A stretch of 64,000 nt of DNA from CAVVNN01 sp963749605 (GCA_963749605.1 CAVVNN010000003.1:135533-199532), one strand, 5' to 3'. Shown: positions 17,029 through 27,761, counted from the stretch's first letter. The notes: generated by a model not told the origin, from the letters alone. A program made the numbers and translations.

Positions 17029-20000
17029 ATGAGAGTGCCGAAGGCAATTCTGGTTGTCCTTGTCTCCGCGACGGCTTCTGCTGCTCTGTCAGCAGCTCCG
17101 GCGATGGCTTCAGCACCCCCCGCGGTCACCACCGAACCCGCCGCCGAAGTCACCAAGCACGAAGCCACCCTCAAAGCCACCGTCAACCCCGAGGGCCTCG
17201 AAACCACCTATCAGTTCGAATACACGACCGCGAAAGACTTCCAAGAAAACGGCTACGAAGGCGCGACCAGCGCCCCCGCCTCACCCGAAGGCATCGGCTC
17301 GGGCACCGAAGGCGTAGAAGTCGTCCAGACGATCGAGGGCCTGGAACCAAAAACGCGCTATCGCTTCCGCGTTGTCGCCAGCAACTCCGAAGGCACGACC
17401 TACGGCAACCCCATCTACAAATCCTCCTTCGGCAAAGAAGGCACAGGCAACGGCGAATTCAAATACATCGGCGACGTGGCGATCGCCCCCGACGGCACCC
17501 TCTGGGTCGTTGACATCCAAAACAACCGCCTCCAGCACTTCAGCGCCGGCGGCGGATACCTCGGCGCCTCGGCCAAAGTCGAATCCCCCGACGCCGTCGC
17601 GATCAACTCGGCAGGCGAAATCTACGTCTCCGGCAACTACGTCAAGAAGCTGAACTCCAAAGGCGAAGTCACCGCGACGCTGGCCAGCTACGGTTCCAGT
17701 GAAGGCCAGGTCCGCTTCGCCGTCGGCCTCGACCTCGACTCCGAAGGCAACCTCTGGGTCGCCGACTCCGAAAACGGCCGCGTCGATAAGTTCAACACCA
17801 AAGGCGAATTCGTCAAATCGATCGGCGGCCTCAGCTCCCCCTGGGGCGTCAGCGTCGCCCCGGGCGGCAACCTCTGGGTCGCCGAGCACGGGGCGCACCG
17901 GATCTCAGTGCTGAGCCCCGCCGGCGAACTGCTCAACCGCTTCGGCTCCAAAGGCTCCGAACCCGGCCAGTTCGAAGAACTCTCCGACGTCGAGGTCGCC
18001 GACGGCTACGCCTGGGTCGGCGACGCCGAAAACAACCGCGTCCAGCTCTTCAACGAAGAAGGCGAATACGTCACTTCCTTCGGCAAAGAAGGCACCGGCG
18101 AAGGCCAGTTCCACACCCGCTCCTGGATTCGGGTAGCCGTCGCCCCCAACGGCGACGTCTGGGTCACTGACTCGGGGAACGACAGGGTTGAGAGGTGGAA
18201 TGCCGGCAGCTTCGAAACGAGCCCGTATACCCCCATCTACAAATCCTCCTTCGGCAAAGAAGGCACAGGCAACGGCGAATTCAAATACATCGGCGACGTG
18301 GCGATCGCCCCCGACGGCACCCTCTGGGTCGTTGACATCCAAAACAACCGCCTCCAGCACTTCAGCGCCGACGGCGGATACCTCGGCGCCTCGGCCAAAG
18401 TCGAATCCCCCGACGCCGTCGCGATCAACTCGGCAGGCGAAATCTACGTCTCCGGCAACTACGTCAAGAAGCTGAACTCCAAAGGCGAAGTCACCGCGAC
18501 GCTGGCCAGCTACGGTTCCAGTGAAGGCCAGGTCCGCTTCGCCGTCGGCCTCGACCTCGACTCCGAAGGCAACCTCTGGGTCGCCGACTCCGAAAACGGC
18601 CGCGTCGATAAGTTCAACACCAAAGGCGAATTCGTCAAATCGATCGGCGGCCTCAGCTCCCCCTGGGGCGTCAGCGTCGCCCCGGGCGGCAACCTCTGGG
18701 TCGCCGAGCACGGGGCGCACCGGATCTCAGTGCTGAGCCCCGCCGGCGAACTGCTCAACCGCTTCGGCTCCAAAGGCTCCGAACCCGGCCAGTTCGAAGA
18801 ACTCTCCGACGTCGAGGTCGCCGACGGCTACGCCTGGGTCGGCGACGCCGAAAACAACCGCGTCCAGCTCTTCAACGAAGAAGGCGAATACGTCACTTCC
18901 TTCGGCAAAGAAGGCACCGGCGAAGGCCAGTTCCACACCCGCTCCTGGATTCGGGTAGCCGTCGCCCCCAACGGCGACGTCTGGGTCACTGACTCGGGGA
19001 ACGACAGGGTTGAGAGGTGGATATACGGCGCTCTCGCCACCGCCACCACCGAACCCGCCACCGAAGTCTCTCAGCGCGAAGCGACCCTCAACGCCACCGT
19101 CAACCCCGAGGGTCTCGAAACCTCCTACCAGTTCCAATACACGACCGCGGAAGACTTCGAAGAACACGGCTACGAAAACGCGACCAGCGTCCCCGCCTCC
19201 CCGGAAGGCATCGGCTCGGGCACAAAAGACGTCGAAGTCAGCGAGTCGATAGAAGGCATTGAACCGGACACCACCTACCACTTCCGGGTCGTCGCTGAAA
19301 ATGGTCTGGGCGCCAGCAAAGGCGAAGACAAAACCTTTACCACGCCCGAAGCCACCCTCAAGAAACCGATCGCCGCTTACTCCTTCGACAATGAATTCGA
19401 AGAAGGAGAAACAGCTTATGACGACGTCGGCAGCCACAACGGCACGGTCGAAGGTGCCGAATGGACACAAGGCAGAAAGGGCGATGCCTTGCGGTTCGAT
19501 GGTGAAAACGACGTCGTCACCATTCCAGACAGCAGCAGCCTTGATCTCCACGAAAGCTTCACCTTGGAGGCCTGGGTCGACCCAAGCGAATCTCACAACT
19601 GGGCCCCGGTTATCGCCAAGGATGACTCGGGCAAAGGAATGCCGTTTGGCTATGTGCTCTATGGACAGGGAGGCGGTGAAGCTCCAGTAGGCTCCGTCGC
19701 CAAAGACGAATCCACTAAAAAAACCGTTAGCGGAGCATCGGCCCTGCCGCAGGAAGAATGGTCGCAGCTGGCGTTGACCTCTGACGGTACCCAGATGCGT
19801 CTCTATGTCAACGGGAAACTTACGGGCACGGAAAGCTCCGTCCCAGCCAAGATCACCGACGGAGCCTTGCAGATCGGTGGGAGCACAACCCTCGGCCAAT
19901 ACTTTGCCGGCCGCATCGACGAAGTGAGGATCTATAGCGAAGTGCTGAGCGGCAAAGAGATCAGGAACAGCCTCGACCTCTCGCCTCCCCAGGCTGAGCT

Positions 20001-21369
20001 CTCGGGGCCGCTTTTCGAATCAGCCGATGGCCCGCTCGGAGTCGAAAGCGCCAGCATGACCATCAATGCCGGTGACGGTAGCGGCGAAGTCGCATCCGGT
20101 CTCAAGAACGTCGAAATCCGCGTCGACGGAAAACTCGCCGAAGTGATCAGCTGCGGATGTGGAGAACCCATCACCTTCACCTACAGCAAGAAAGCCTGGG
20201 GATCTGGTGCAAATACGGTCGCCGTTACGGTTAATGACAAGGCTGGCAACCAAACGGTTCGAGAACTGACCGTCGACAAGCCAGACGGTCCGAGCATCGC
20301 CCTGGAAGGACCGCTATATGAGCGGCGCGGGACAACGATCGGTGCTAAAGCCCACAAACTCACAATACACGTGGGTCAGACCGACTCCAGCGAAGCCGCG
20401 CCGCGACCTGGAGTCAAAAGCATCGAAGTCAAGGTCGACGGAACGCTCGCCGGCGAACCAAAAACCCAGACCTGCCCCGAAGGAAACTGCTCGCTGGAAA
20501 CCACATGGATCTTCGAACCGACTAGCTACGCCGAAGGTACTCACACAATTGCGGTCATTGCAAAAGATCAGCAGGGTAATACGACGACTCGCAGCTTCGA
20601 AGTCGAAATTGACACCAGTGATCCCTGCGGTAATAGTGCCGAAGAACCCGTCGAAGGCTGTGAAGACGCAACCTATCCGATCCAGCATGCCACCTCATAT
20701 GTCAGCGAACCTGGCACGACGAAAGAATTCGTCGCCGAAGAATGGATTCAGCCTGGTACGCCCAATGCGCGTAAGGAAACGGCCAAAGAATATCTCTGGA
20801 CGCGCGATGTTGTTCCATGCCCCGAAGAACCAGAAGCCGAATGCGGCGAAGTTCGGACGATCTCTCCAGGAGTACTAGAAGAAACGAATGAATTGTTCGT
20901 CACGACAAGTAGCGATCCCAATGACGATCAGCTAGATCCGGTGGCCGAGCTGAATGCGTTCGACCCGAGCGCGCTCGGCGAACCGACGAAAACCGGGCCG
21001 CTTGTTGATGCGCTGGCCTCCTGGCAAAGCCCTCCGCCGAATCACGGTTCTACGTACGCTCTGTATTCCGAAATCGAAGAAGTAGCCGAAGGACCAACTC
21101 TAAAGACCTTGTGGTGGGTCGATGCGTCGACTGATCTGCCGTTGCGGCGCGTCTCGGTCATCGAAGAAGAGAGCCATGTCGTCAGCGAAAAGCGTGAATT
21201 GTTTGATTTCGATCAGACGCCCCCAACTCCCGAATCTCTCCCTGAAAACTTTTTCGATTCAAGTACACCGGAAGAAGTCGTCACGGAAGTAACCCGAAGC
21301 CTCGATGAACCCTTGCCGGAACCGGAAATTGTTGAAGTTGACGAAGAAGAAGAAGCGGGAGAATTCTGA
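17029..21369 (+). CDS. Giant secreted NHL-propeller/FN3-like/LamG protein
   Basis: 1446 residues from ATG 17029, directly after GGGAGGAGC; the frame is open further upstream but overlaps the divergent operon. Signal peptide 1-26. FN3-like module about 30-125 (TVNPEGLETTYQFEYTT). Two almost identical NHL propellers at about 127-391 and 402-665 (SSFGKEGTGNGEF, GNLWVADSENGRVDKF). A second FN3-like module runs to about 770. A concanavalin/LamG fold follows at about 778-985 (AYSFDNEFEEGETAYDD, SFTLEAWVDPS), then Ig-like units and an acidic tail ending EEEEAGEF. No catalytic motif is seen, so an exported binding protein is likely. GC falls in the last third, where it runs into the three following genes. 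Confidence 0.85.
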   Translation: MRVPKAILVVLVSATASAALSAAPAMASAPPAVTTEPAAEVTKHEATLKATVNPEGLETTYQFEYTTAKDFQENGYEGATSAPASPEGIGSGTEGVEVVQTIEGLEPKTRYRFRVVASNSEGTTYGNPIYKSSFGKEGTGNGEFKYIGDVAIAPDGTLWVVDIQNNRLQHFSAGGGYLGASAKVESPDAVAINSAGEIYVSGNYVKKLNSKGEVTATLASYGSSEGQVRFAVGLDLDSEGNLWVADSENGRVDKFNTKGEFVKSIGGLSSPWGVSVAPGGNLWVAEHGAHRISVLSPAGELLNRFGSKGSEPGQFEELSDVEVADGYAWVGDAENNRVQLFNEEGEYVTSFGKEGTGEGQFHTRSWIRVAVAPNGDVWVTDSGNDRVERWNAGSFETSPYTPIYKSSFGKEGTGNGEFKYIGDVAIAPDGTLWVVDIQNNRLQHFSADGGYLGASAKVESPDAVAINSAGEIYVSGNYVKKLNSKGEVTATLASYGSSEGQVRFAVGLDLDSEGNLWVADSENGRVDKFNTKGEFVKSIGGLSSPWGVSVAPGGNLWVAEHGAHRISVLSPAGELLNRFGSKGSEPGQFEELSDVEVADGYAWVGDAENNRVQLFNEEGEYVTSFGKEGTGEGQFHTRSWIRVAVAPNGDVWVTDSGNDRVERWIYGALATATTEPATEVSQREATLNATVNPEGLETSYQFQYTTAEDFEEHGYENATSVPASPEGIGSGTKDVEVSESIEGIEPDTTYHFRVVAENGLGASKGEDKTFTTPEATLKKPIAAYSFDNEFEEGETAYDDVGSHNGTVEGAEWTQGRKGDALRFDGENDVVTIPDSSSLDLHESFTLEAWVDPSESHNWAPVIAKDDSGKGMPFGYVLYGQGGGEAPVGSVAKDESTKKTVSGASALPQEEWSQLALTSDGTQMRLYVNGKLTGTESSVPAKITDGALQIGGSTTLGQYFAGRIDEVRIYSEVLSGKEIRNSLDLSPPQAELSGPLFESADGPLGVESASMTINAGDGSGEVASGLKNVEIRVDGKLAEVISCGCGEPITFTYSKKAWGSGANTVAVTVNDKAGNQTVRELTVDKPDGPSIALEGPLYERRGTTIGAKAHKLTIHVGQTDSSEAAPRPGVKSIEVKVDGTLAGEPKTQTCPEGNCSLETTWIFEPTSYAEGTHTIAVIAKDQQGNTTTRSFEVEIDTSDPCGNSAEEPVEGCEDATYPIQHATSYVSEPGTTKEFVAEEWIQPGTPNARKETAKEYLWTRDVVPCPEEPEAECGEVRTISPGVLEETNELFVTTSSDPNDDQLDPVAELNAFDPSALGEPTKTGPLVDALASWQSPPPNHGSTYALYSEIEEVAEGPTLKTLWWVDASTDLPLRRVSVIEEESHVVSEKRELFDFDQTPPTPESLPENFFDSSTPEEVVTEVTRSLDEPLPEPEIVEVDEEEEAGEF
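17409..18199 (+). repeat. 791-bp direct repeat, copy 1 (NHL propeller)
   Basis: Identical to 18231-19021 apart from one base I could find (GGC here, GAC there; Gly to Asp). It encodes one complete propeller. Confidence 0.9.
18231..19021 (+). repeat. 791-bp direct repeat, copy 2 (NHL propeller)
   Basis: Offset 822 bp from copy 1, with a 31-bp linker of unrelated sequence between them. Near-identity at DNA level means a very recent duplication or ongoing conversion. Confidence 0.9.
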
Positions 21370-21378
21370 GGACGCATC

Positions 21379-21954
21379 ATGAGGCGAAGAGTCCAAGTAA
21401 CCCTTTCGGTGGTATTCGCCGTCGTACTGGCTGTAGCAGCGCTGGTATGGTTGACCTCTGGCGACAAGTCATCGACGCAGGCTCCCTCGAAAGCGGAAAC
21501 CTTTGCGACGAGCCAACTGGCGGTCCGCGAAGCCCAATCGCTGACTCCGGCCGAGAAGCGCCAACTCACGACTGCCGCAGTAAACGACCCTCGTGTTCGT
21601 CAGCTAACGGCGACGCACTCGCCGAAAGTAACCGCATTCTACCCGTGGGGAGAAGAAGACGGGTCCAAGCCAGAAGGAGCCGGCGTCTACATCAGGCTGC
21701 AGCCGCCTCTAGTACTCCGACAGACCCCGCTCCCTGTGTTCTTGGTCCCCAACGAAGCAGCGCCGCCCAATACACCCATCCTACGCCGTCACGCGATCTA
21801 TACGGCGACGAATGTCTCCGTCCTTAAAGTAAGAACACTACTCAAGCAACTTGAAGTCGTGGAAATCGAACCCATGGGCTGGCACATCCATATAACCGCT
21901 GCCCATCTTCTCGGGCCCACCCCCAGCAACGCCTACAGATCCGAAGGGGACTAA
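21379..21954 (+). CDS. Membrane-anchored hypothetical protein
   Basis: 191 residues from ATG 21379, with GAGG 7 nt upstream and 9 nt after the previous stop. An N-terminal signal anchor (VTLSVVFAVVLAVAALVWLT) is followed by an extracytoplasmic domain: REAQSLTPAEKRQLTTAAV, VTAFYPWGEEDGSKPEG and GWHIHITAAHLLGP. No family is recognised. Its stop overlaps the next start (TAATG), so the two are probably made together. Confidence 0.65.
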   Translation: MRRRVQVTLSVVFAVVLAVAALVWLTSGDKSSTQAPSKAETFATSQLAVREAQSLTPAEKRQLTTAAVNDPRVRQLTATHSPKVTAFYPWGEEDGSKPEGAGVYIRLQPPLVLRQTPLPVFLVPNEAAPPNTPILRRHAIYTATNVSVLKVRTLLKQLEVVEIEPMGWHIHITAAHLLGPTPSNAYRSEGD

Positions 21955-22682
21955 TGACCAAGGGTAGACGCCGATCAACGCTCCTGCTACCGGCGATGGT
22001 CGTGATAGTGACGAGCTGCTGTATGCCATTGCTTGCTGCCTCGAAGAGCAATGCGGCGACCACTGAAAAGCTGTCTCGCATCATAATGGACAAAACTCGC
22101 GAAAGCCAGTTCTTGAACTATGACTTTACAGAAGAAAATCATTCAAGACAAAAGGTGGACTGGGGAGTCGATCTGATTTTCTCGAATCATTCAACGGTAA
22201 ATACTGACAAAGCCATTCTTCATCGCTATCTTCCACACGGAAGCAAGGCAAAACAGCATGCCTACATGGATGACGGTACCGGATGGGAATGGGATCAGGA
22301 CGGTGGCGTCAAGCAGCATACGCTGGAACCATTTGGCAATGCGGTACATATAAGAATTTACGGGCCTCCTAAGTCGCGTGAACGGGAAGAGCACCTTTTC
22401 GCTCGCACGTGGGGATTCTACAATTTTGGTACAGCGCACATCGATCACGAAGAGGGTAACTTTTTAGGCAACGAATGGTCCGGCTATAGTGAGCACGCCG
22501 AGACCATTGCCGCCAAAATATGGCAGCACGAAGTTGGTGCAGCGTATGTCGGATACAATGTTAAAGGTATGGGTAATGCCCAGCATAGTGAAGGCAAAAC
22601 TGGTCATATTTGGGATAACGATGGCTTTGCAACCGTGTTAATCGTGCCAGAAGAGCAGAGGGAATCAACCATTGCTCAATGA
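21954..22682 (+). CDS. Secreted hypothetical protein, low GC
   Basis: 242 residues. ATG 21954 shares one base with the previous TAA. A signal peptide (LLLPAMVVIVTSCCMPLLAA) is visible, and the Cys pair near its end could also be a lipobox-like site. The mature part is polar and His/Trp-rich: GTGWEWDQDGGVKQH, FARTWGFYNFGTAHIDHEEG, WQHEVGAAYVGYN. The clustered His residues could bind a metal, but I match no enzyme family. GC is far below the window average, which suggests transfer. Confidence 0.6.
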   Translation: MTKGRRRSTLLLPAMVVIVTSCCMPLLAASKSNAATTEKLSRIIMDKTRESQFLNYDFTEENHSRQKVDWGVDLIFSNHSTVNTDKAILHRYLPHGSKAKQHAYMDDGTGWEWDQDGGVKQHTLEPFGNAVHIRIYGPPKSREREEHLFARTWGFYNFGTAHIDHEEGNFLGNEWSGYSEHAETIAAKIWQHEVGAAYVGYNVKGMGNAQHSEGKTGHIWDNDGFATVLIVPEEQRESTIAQ

Positions 22683-22731
22683 GCGAGGGCGGACACGTGG
22701 CTGATGACCGCTCTGCGGTCAAGTAGGTGCA

Positions 22732-23799
<1,068 letters not shown>

Positions 23800-23848
23800 T
23801 AGGAGAAGGACTCGCTAGGGCGATTTAAGGCGGTAGAATAGAGACCGG

Positions 23849-24302
23849 ATGTGGCCTGAGTCCCTGATGACGACGCGAATGCGACTGATCGTGACCCTGG
23901 GCTTTGGGTTGCTCTATGGCGTCGGCATTCTCGCTCGCTTGTTTGTTGACGATCACGGCGGCGACGCTGGGATCGCTGTCGTGATCGGCTTCCTGTTGCT
24001 GTTGGTCGGCATCGGCGTCGTGGTTCGCCGTTGGTTTTGTCGTCCTCGTCGTTCTCGGTCCGCTGATCGGACTCGCGATCCTCGAAGTCACCGGCTTCGA
24101 AGGCAACGGTGAGGAGTGGTCGGACAAGCCCCTGCTCTCACCTCCGGGAATCGCAGGCCTGGTCTGGGCGGCAGTGCTGCTCCTGCTGGGCGTCTGGCTG
24201 GGGAACGCGGGAGATGGCTTCTGCGGGCTCATAGGAGGAAGCAGGCGCGAAAGGGGCGGCCGGTTGTGTCTCCGATCACGCATTATCCGGAGTTCCGGAT
24301 AA
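23849..24302 (+). pseudogene. Four-helix membrane protein, frameshifted
   Basis: The frame from ATG 23849 gives two hydrophobic helices (LIVTLGFGLLYGVGILARLF, IAVVIGFLLLLVGIGVVV). It then turns into Arg-rich sequence at about 24025. Shifting frame there restores membrane protein: WFAVGFVVLVVLGPLIGLAI, then EVTGFEGNGEEWSDKP and LVWAAVLLLLGVWLGNAG. It ends at TAA 24300-24302 inside the palindrome. One indel near 24025 accounts for the break. No family is recognised. Confidence 0.55.
24283..24302. repeat. Perfect palindrome TTATCCGGA-GT-TCCGGATAA
   Basis: Nine base pairs of perfect inverted repeat with a 2-nt centre. It sits just beyond the truncated end of the IS110 transposase and carries the stop of the preceding frame. 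There is no T-tract. IS110-type elements often insert in or beside palindromes, so it may mark the target. Confidence 0.75.
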
Positions 24303-24315
24303 CCGATGGCCGCCG

Positions 24316-24756
24316 TCAGCCGACGCGGTGGCGAGCCCGCATCAGATCGCCGCGGACGTCCTCGCGCGCCCTCACCAGGTCGCGCATCGCCTCTTCGCCT
24401 GGCGTCGGCACCCGCACCGCGTGCAGGCCGCCGATCATCAGCAGGCGCACCAGCCGCTCGGCGTCGCGGCGGTCGGTCTTGACCCGATCCTGAGCAGGCC
24501 GCTCGATCTTGCCCGGGGCGGCCACCGTGCAGTCGATGCCCCTCGCTGCAAGTTCCCGCGCCAGCCCGAAGCCGGTCGGCCCGGCCTCATAGGCGACCCG
24601 CACCGGCGCCGGCAGTCCCGCGCAGAACCCCGCGACCTGCTCGGTGGCACCGCCCATCCTCCGCACCGCCAGCTCGCCCGACTCCGAGTCGGCGAGGGCC
24701 GCGACGACCTTCGCGGCGTGAACATCGAGACCCACCCACGTCCTAACCTGAGCCAT
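24316..24756 (-). pseudogene. IS110-family transposase, C-terminal half missing
   Basis: 147 residues from ATG 24756. The DEDD RuvC-like domain is complete: D in WVGLDVHAAKVV, E in VAYEAGPTGFG, and the two Asp of KTDRRDAERLVRLL. It stops right after DLMRARHRVG at TGA 24316, where intact IS110 enzymes continue for about 200 more residues, including the catalytic-serine Transposase_20 domain. The element can therefore no longer recombine by itself. The DNA upstream of the start keeps the element's structured end. Confidence 0.85.
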
Positions 24757-24836
24757 GTCGGCACCCCCATGATTGCGGTCCTCGCCGAGGCCATTCCTCG
24801 GCGACAAACCCGCGCATCTCATGCGCGGGTGCCGAC
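24757..24836 (-). ncRNA. Bridge-RNA-like structured segment of the IS110 left end
   Basis: Directly before the transposase ATG three strong stems nest together. The outer stem GTCGGCACC/GGTGCCGAC (24757-24765 with 24828-24836) encloses hairpin TCGCCGAGG/CCTCGGCGA (24782-24790, 24796-24804) and hairpin CCCGCGCAT/ATGCGCGGG (24809-24817, 24821-24829; its last two bases compete with the outer stem). IS110-group elements encode the bridge RNA in the non-coding end upstream of the transposase, which fits this position. The loops were not matched to donor or target DNA, so the assignment is by place and fold only. Confidence 0.5.
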
Positions 24837-25105
24837 CTTCACACCGGCGTCGGACTAACCCCGGCGCTCAGGTGGGCGGTCCATAGGGTCTAGCTAGCCG
24901 ATGCCGACTCGGGCCACGCGGAACTGTCGAGCGAAGGCAGGCAGTGCTTTGTGCTCAGCTGAGCGGGAGTCGGCCCAAGATCTGAATTCAGAGTCCCGTC
25001 ACGGGTCCAAACCGGGCGGGACTTCTTGGTTTGACGATGACTCAGGCTCGTGAATGCCTCGCGCCTTCGGCTCAACTCCAAACTCCTCTCACCGTACGTA
25101 CTAAA

Positions 25106-25291
25106 CGAATAACCGAGGCACCCCCGCCCGCTCCATTCGACATGCCCTGTTGTTTGTAAGCCCAGATACAAGTCAGATCGGCGGAACGACCACCTCCGCG
25201 GCAGCGATTCATCGTCTGCCCACTCCGGAGGGAAGAAGGCCGAAAGCGTCTTCCCTGAGCCTCGATCGGCACAGACTCAAGGAGCAGGGAC
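25106..25291 (+). promoter_or_regulatory. Structured leader, second copy
   Basis: Counterpart of 8922-9107. Hairpins GGCAGCGA-TTCA-TCGTCTGCC and AGGGAAGA-(12 nt)-TCTTCCCT can form, followed by AAGGAGCAGGGAC as RBS. The second stem is perfect over 8 bp here, though its sequence differs from the other copy. In the 270 bases between this leader and the IS110 end I see nothing. Confidence 0.5.
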
Positions 25292-27568
25292 ATGTCCCGT
25301 CGATCGAACGGGCCGGTCAACCGACCGGTCGCAGCAGCCCTATGCCTGATGCTGGCGGCGCTCGCCGTCGCGCTCATCGCAACAGCCACCGCCCAGGCCT
25401 CCGTCTACAAGATGGTCGCCTGCGCCGCCAACAACGGCACCGCCCCCTACACGACCGCCACCAACACGATCAGCGCCAGCCATCCGGCCGGCATCTTCGA
25501 CTTCAACAACTGGTGCGGGGGAGCCGGCGGCGACCCGCCCGGTGAAGCCGCCTTCCTGCGCATCAACGAGCACGAAAGCGCCGGCAACGCCGGCCAGTGG
25601 GCCTACGGCTCGATGAACTTCGAAACGCCGGCCAACGTCCACTTCATGGCGACCGGCGGCTACACCCGCGAGCCCAATGCCTTCAACGAAGGCTGGCGGG
25701 CGCGCTTCTGGACCCCTGACGCAAACGTCGAGTTCCTGATGCAGGGAGCCGGCGCGCCGACGCCCACCTCCAACACCTTCGGCCCTCACCTCTGGCCCTT
25801 CGGCTACTACCTGGGCTACCGCCGCTTCACCTTCGAACTCCTCTGCGTGCGGCCCGCCGGCTGCGACCGCGCCAACTACAACTCCGTCGACGCCAACGGC
25901 TTCGTCTTCGTCCTCGCCGACGAGTCGAACTCCCAGGTCGGCTTCACGAACACCGGCTCGCCGCTGATGCAGGGCCAGTGGGTCACGGGAAGCCAGAACG
26001 TCACCTTCAACGTCTCCGATCAGGGCTCCGGTCTGCGCTGGGAGCGGATGCGGGTCGACGGCGCCGAGCGCTGGGCCTGGGACCACGGACCGGAGTGCAA
26101 CCTCACCTGGTCGCAGACCAACGGCGAGTGGGCGCGCTCCTACCAGCCCTGCCCGGTCGGCGGTCCCTGGGGGCGCTCGGTGCCGCTCGACACCGCGACG
26201 CTCTCCGACGGCGCCCACAGCCTGCAGGTCTGCGCACAGGACTACGGCCAGTACCAGGGCCTCAACGGCTCGGGCTCGGAATCCTGCGACGCGCGCACGA
26301 TCCACGTCGACAACAGCGCCCCGGGCGCGCCCTCGGGGCTGCATGTCACGAGCGACAACCCGCAGCGTTATCTCGATCGCTTCGGAGCGCAGTTCTCGCT
26401 GCCCTCCGACCCCGGCTCTCCGATCGCAAAGCTCCACTACAACGTCGTAAACGCAGCCGGGGACGTGGTGGTGCCGGCCCAGACCGTCTCGGCCACCAAC
26501 CCGACCGACATCGAGGGGATCGAAGGCCCCAAGCAGCCCGGCGACTATCGCCTCCGCGTCTGGCTCGAGGACAGCGTCGGCCTCGTCGGGCCGGCGTCCA
26601 CCGCGCAGATCCCCCACGACACGACGCCGCCCGCGGCTCCGCAGGGGCTGCAGGTAGCCGCACCCGCGACCTCTCGCGTGGCCGACGGATTCGACCTGCG
26701 CTGGCACAACATCGTCGACGCCGGCTCGCCGATCGACGCCGCCCGCTATCAGGTGCTGAGCGCCTCGGGAGCGGTGTTGGTCCCCACCCAAGACGTCGCC
26801 GGCGACGACGTCCAGGCGATCCAGGACCTGGACACGCCCGACGGCAGCGGCTCCTACACGCTGCGCTTGTGGCTCTCGGACGCCGAGGGCAACGTGGGGG
26901 CGCCGGTCACCGCGCCGCTCTCCTATGACTGCGTGCGCTCCGAAGTCCCCGGCGGCCTGCACTTAAGCGCCGGCTTCGGCGGCGCCGGCAGCGAAGTGGT
27001 GGGGGAGGGAGACGGCTCGACCCTCAGCGGCAACCTGCGCGCCATCGCCAAGGGCATCGCCGGCGCTCCGCTCTGCGTCTTCGCCAACGTCGTCACCGAC
27101 CCCGGCCGCGAATTCCTCGGCATCGCCATCACCGACGCCGCCGGCAACTACAGCTTCGCGATCCCACCCGGCCCCTCGCGCAACCTCAGCGTCATCTACC
27201 GCCCCGACCAGCGCCAGCTGAGCGCCGAAGCAACGCTTCTGACCAGGGTCCACCCGACCTTCCAGATCGCCCGCAAGGTCGTCCACAACAAGCACCTCGC
27301 CCGCTTCTCCGGCCAGATCCCTGGCCCCCACAACGACCAGGTAGTCGTCGTCCTCCAAGTCAAGAGCGGCAGAGCCTGGCGGGCATTCCGCCGCTACCGC
27401 ACCCGCGAAGGCGGCCGCTTCTCAGTCGGCTACCGGTTCACCCGCACCCTCTCACCCACCAGATATGTGATGAGGGCGCAGGTTCGCGAAACCACCGGCT
27501 ACCCGTACCTGCAGGGCAACTCGCGGCAGCTGGCGTTGAGCGTGCTGCCGTCGCCGCCTCGCGGGTGA
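25292..27568 (+). CDS. Secreted multi-domain Ig-like/FN3-like surface protein (intact paralogue)
   Basis: 758 residues from ATG 25292 with AGGAG 8 nt upstream. Signal peptide LMLAALAVALIATATAQA. An N-terminal domain of about 200 residues carries conserved Cys (VACAANNGTAPYTT, ELLCVRPAGCDRANY). Ig-like units follow, opening with TNTGSPLMQGQWV, DNSAPGAPSGLHV and DTTPPAAPQGLQV. The C-terminal module is SLGIAITD-type, carboxypeptidase-regulatory-like. It is the unbroken homologue of 9108-11406. The last 630 bp are nearly identical between the two genes, while the first 1.6 kb have diverged clearly. It probably sits on the wall or is released; the ligand is unknown. Confidence 0.8.
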   Translation: MSRRSNGPVNRPVAAALCLMLAALAVALIATATAQASVYKMVACAANNGTAPYTTATNTISASHPAGIFDFNNWCGGAGGDPPGEAAFLRINEHESAGNAGQWAYGSMNFETPANVHFMATGGYTREPNAFNEGWRARFWTPDANVEFLMQGAGAPTPTSNTFGPHLWPFGYYLGYRRFTFELLCVRPAGCDRANYNSVDANGFVFVLADESNSQVGFTNTGSPLMQGQWVTGSQNVTFNVSDQGSGLRWERMRVDGAERWAWDHGPECNLTWSQTNGEWARSYQPCPVGGPWGRSVPLDTATLSDGAHSLQVCAQDYGQYQGLNGSGSESCDARTIHVDNSAPGAPSGLHVTSDNPQRYLDRFGAQFSLPSDPGSPIAKLHYNVVNAAGDVVVPAQTVSATNPTDIEGIEGPKQPGDYRLRVWLEDSVGLVGPASTAQIPHDTTPPAAPQGLQVAAPATSRVADGFDLRWHNIVDAGSPIDAARYQVLSASGAVLVPTQDVAGDDVQAIQDLDTPDGSGSYTLRLWLSDAEGNVGAPVTAPLSYDCVRSEVPGGLHLSAGFGGAGSEVVGEGDGSTLSGNLRAIAKGIAGAPLCVFANVVTDPGREFLGIAITDAAGNYSFAIPPGPSRNLSVIYRPDQRQLSAEATLLTRVHPTFQIARKVVHNKHLARFSGQIPGPHNDQVVVVLQVKSGRAWRAFRRYRTREGGRFSVGYRFTRTLSPTRYVMRAQVRETTGYPYLQGNSRQLALSVLPSPPRG

Positions 27569-27761
27569 GGGCGCATCGCATGGCCAGGTGACCGCCCCGC
27601 ATCTGAACGATGGCCGCGTCGCTTTCGACCGCGCAAACCTCAAACCTTGGTTGACGCGCTGGCATCTTCTACAGCGGTGTGATATGAGAGCAACGGCAGA
27701 TACTTAGGGCTACCTAATTCTGAGGTTCTGGTAGTTCTCGTCCCAAAGAGCGGAGGCGTCC

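Noticed and set aside
17409..19021. Direct repeats as a CRISPR array
   Set aside because: The repeats are 791 bp, coding and only two in number.
25340..26962. 540-codon minus-strand frame opposite the secreted paralogue
   Set aside because: Val/Gly/Arg-rich antisense translation without domains. The plus strand has signal peptide, RBS and a paralogue.
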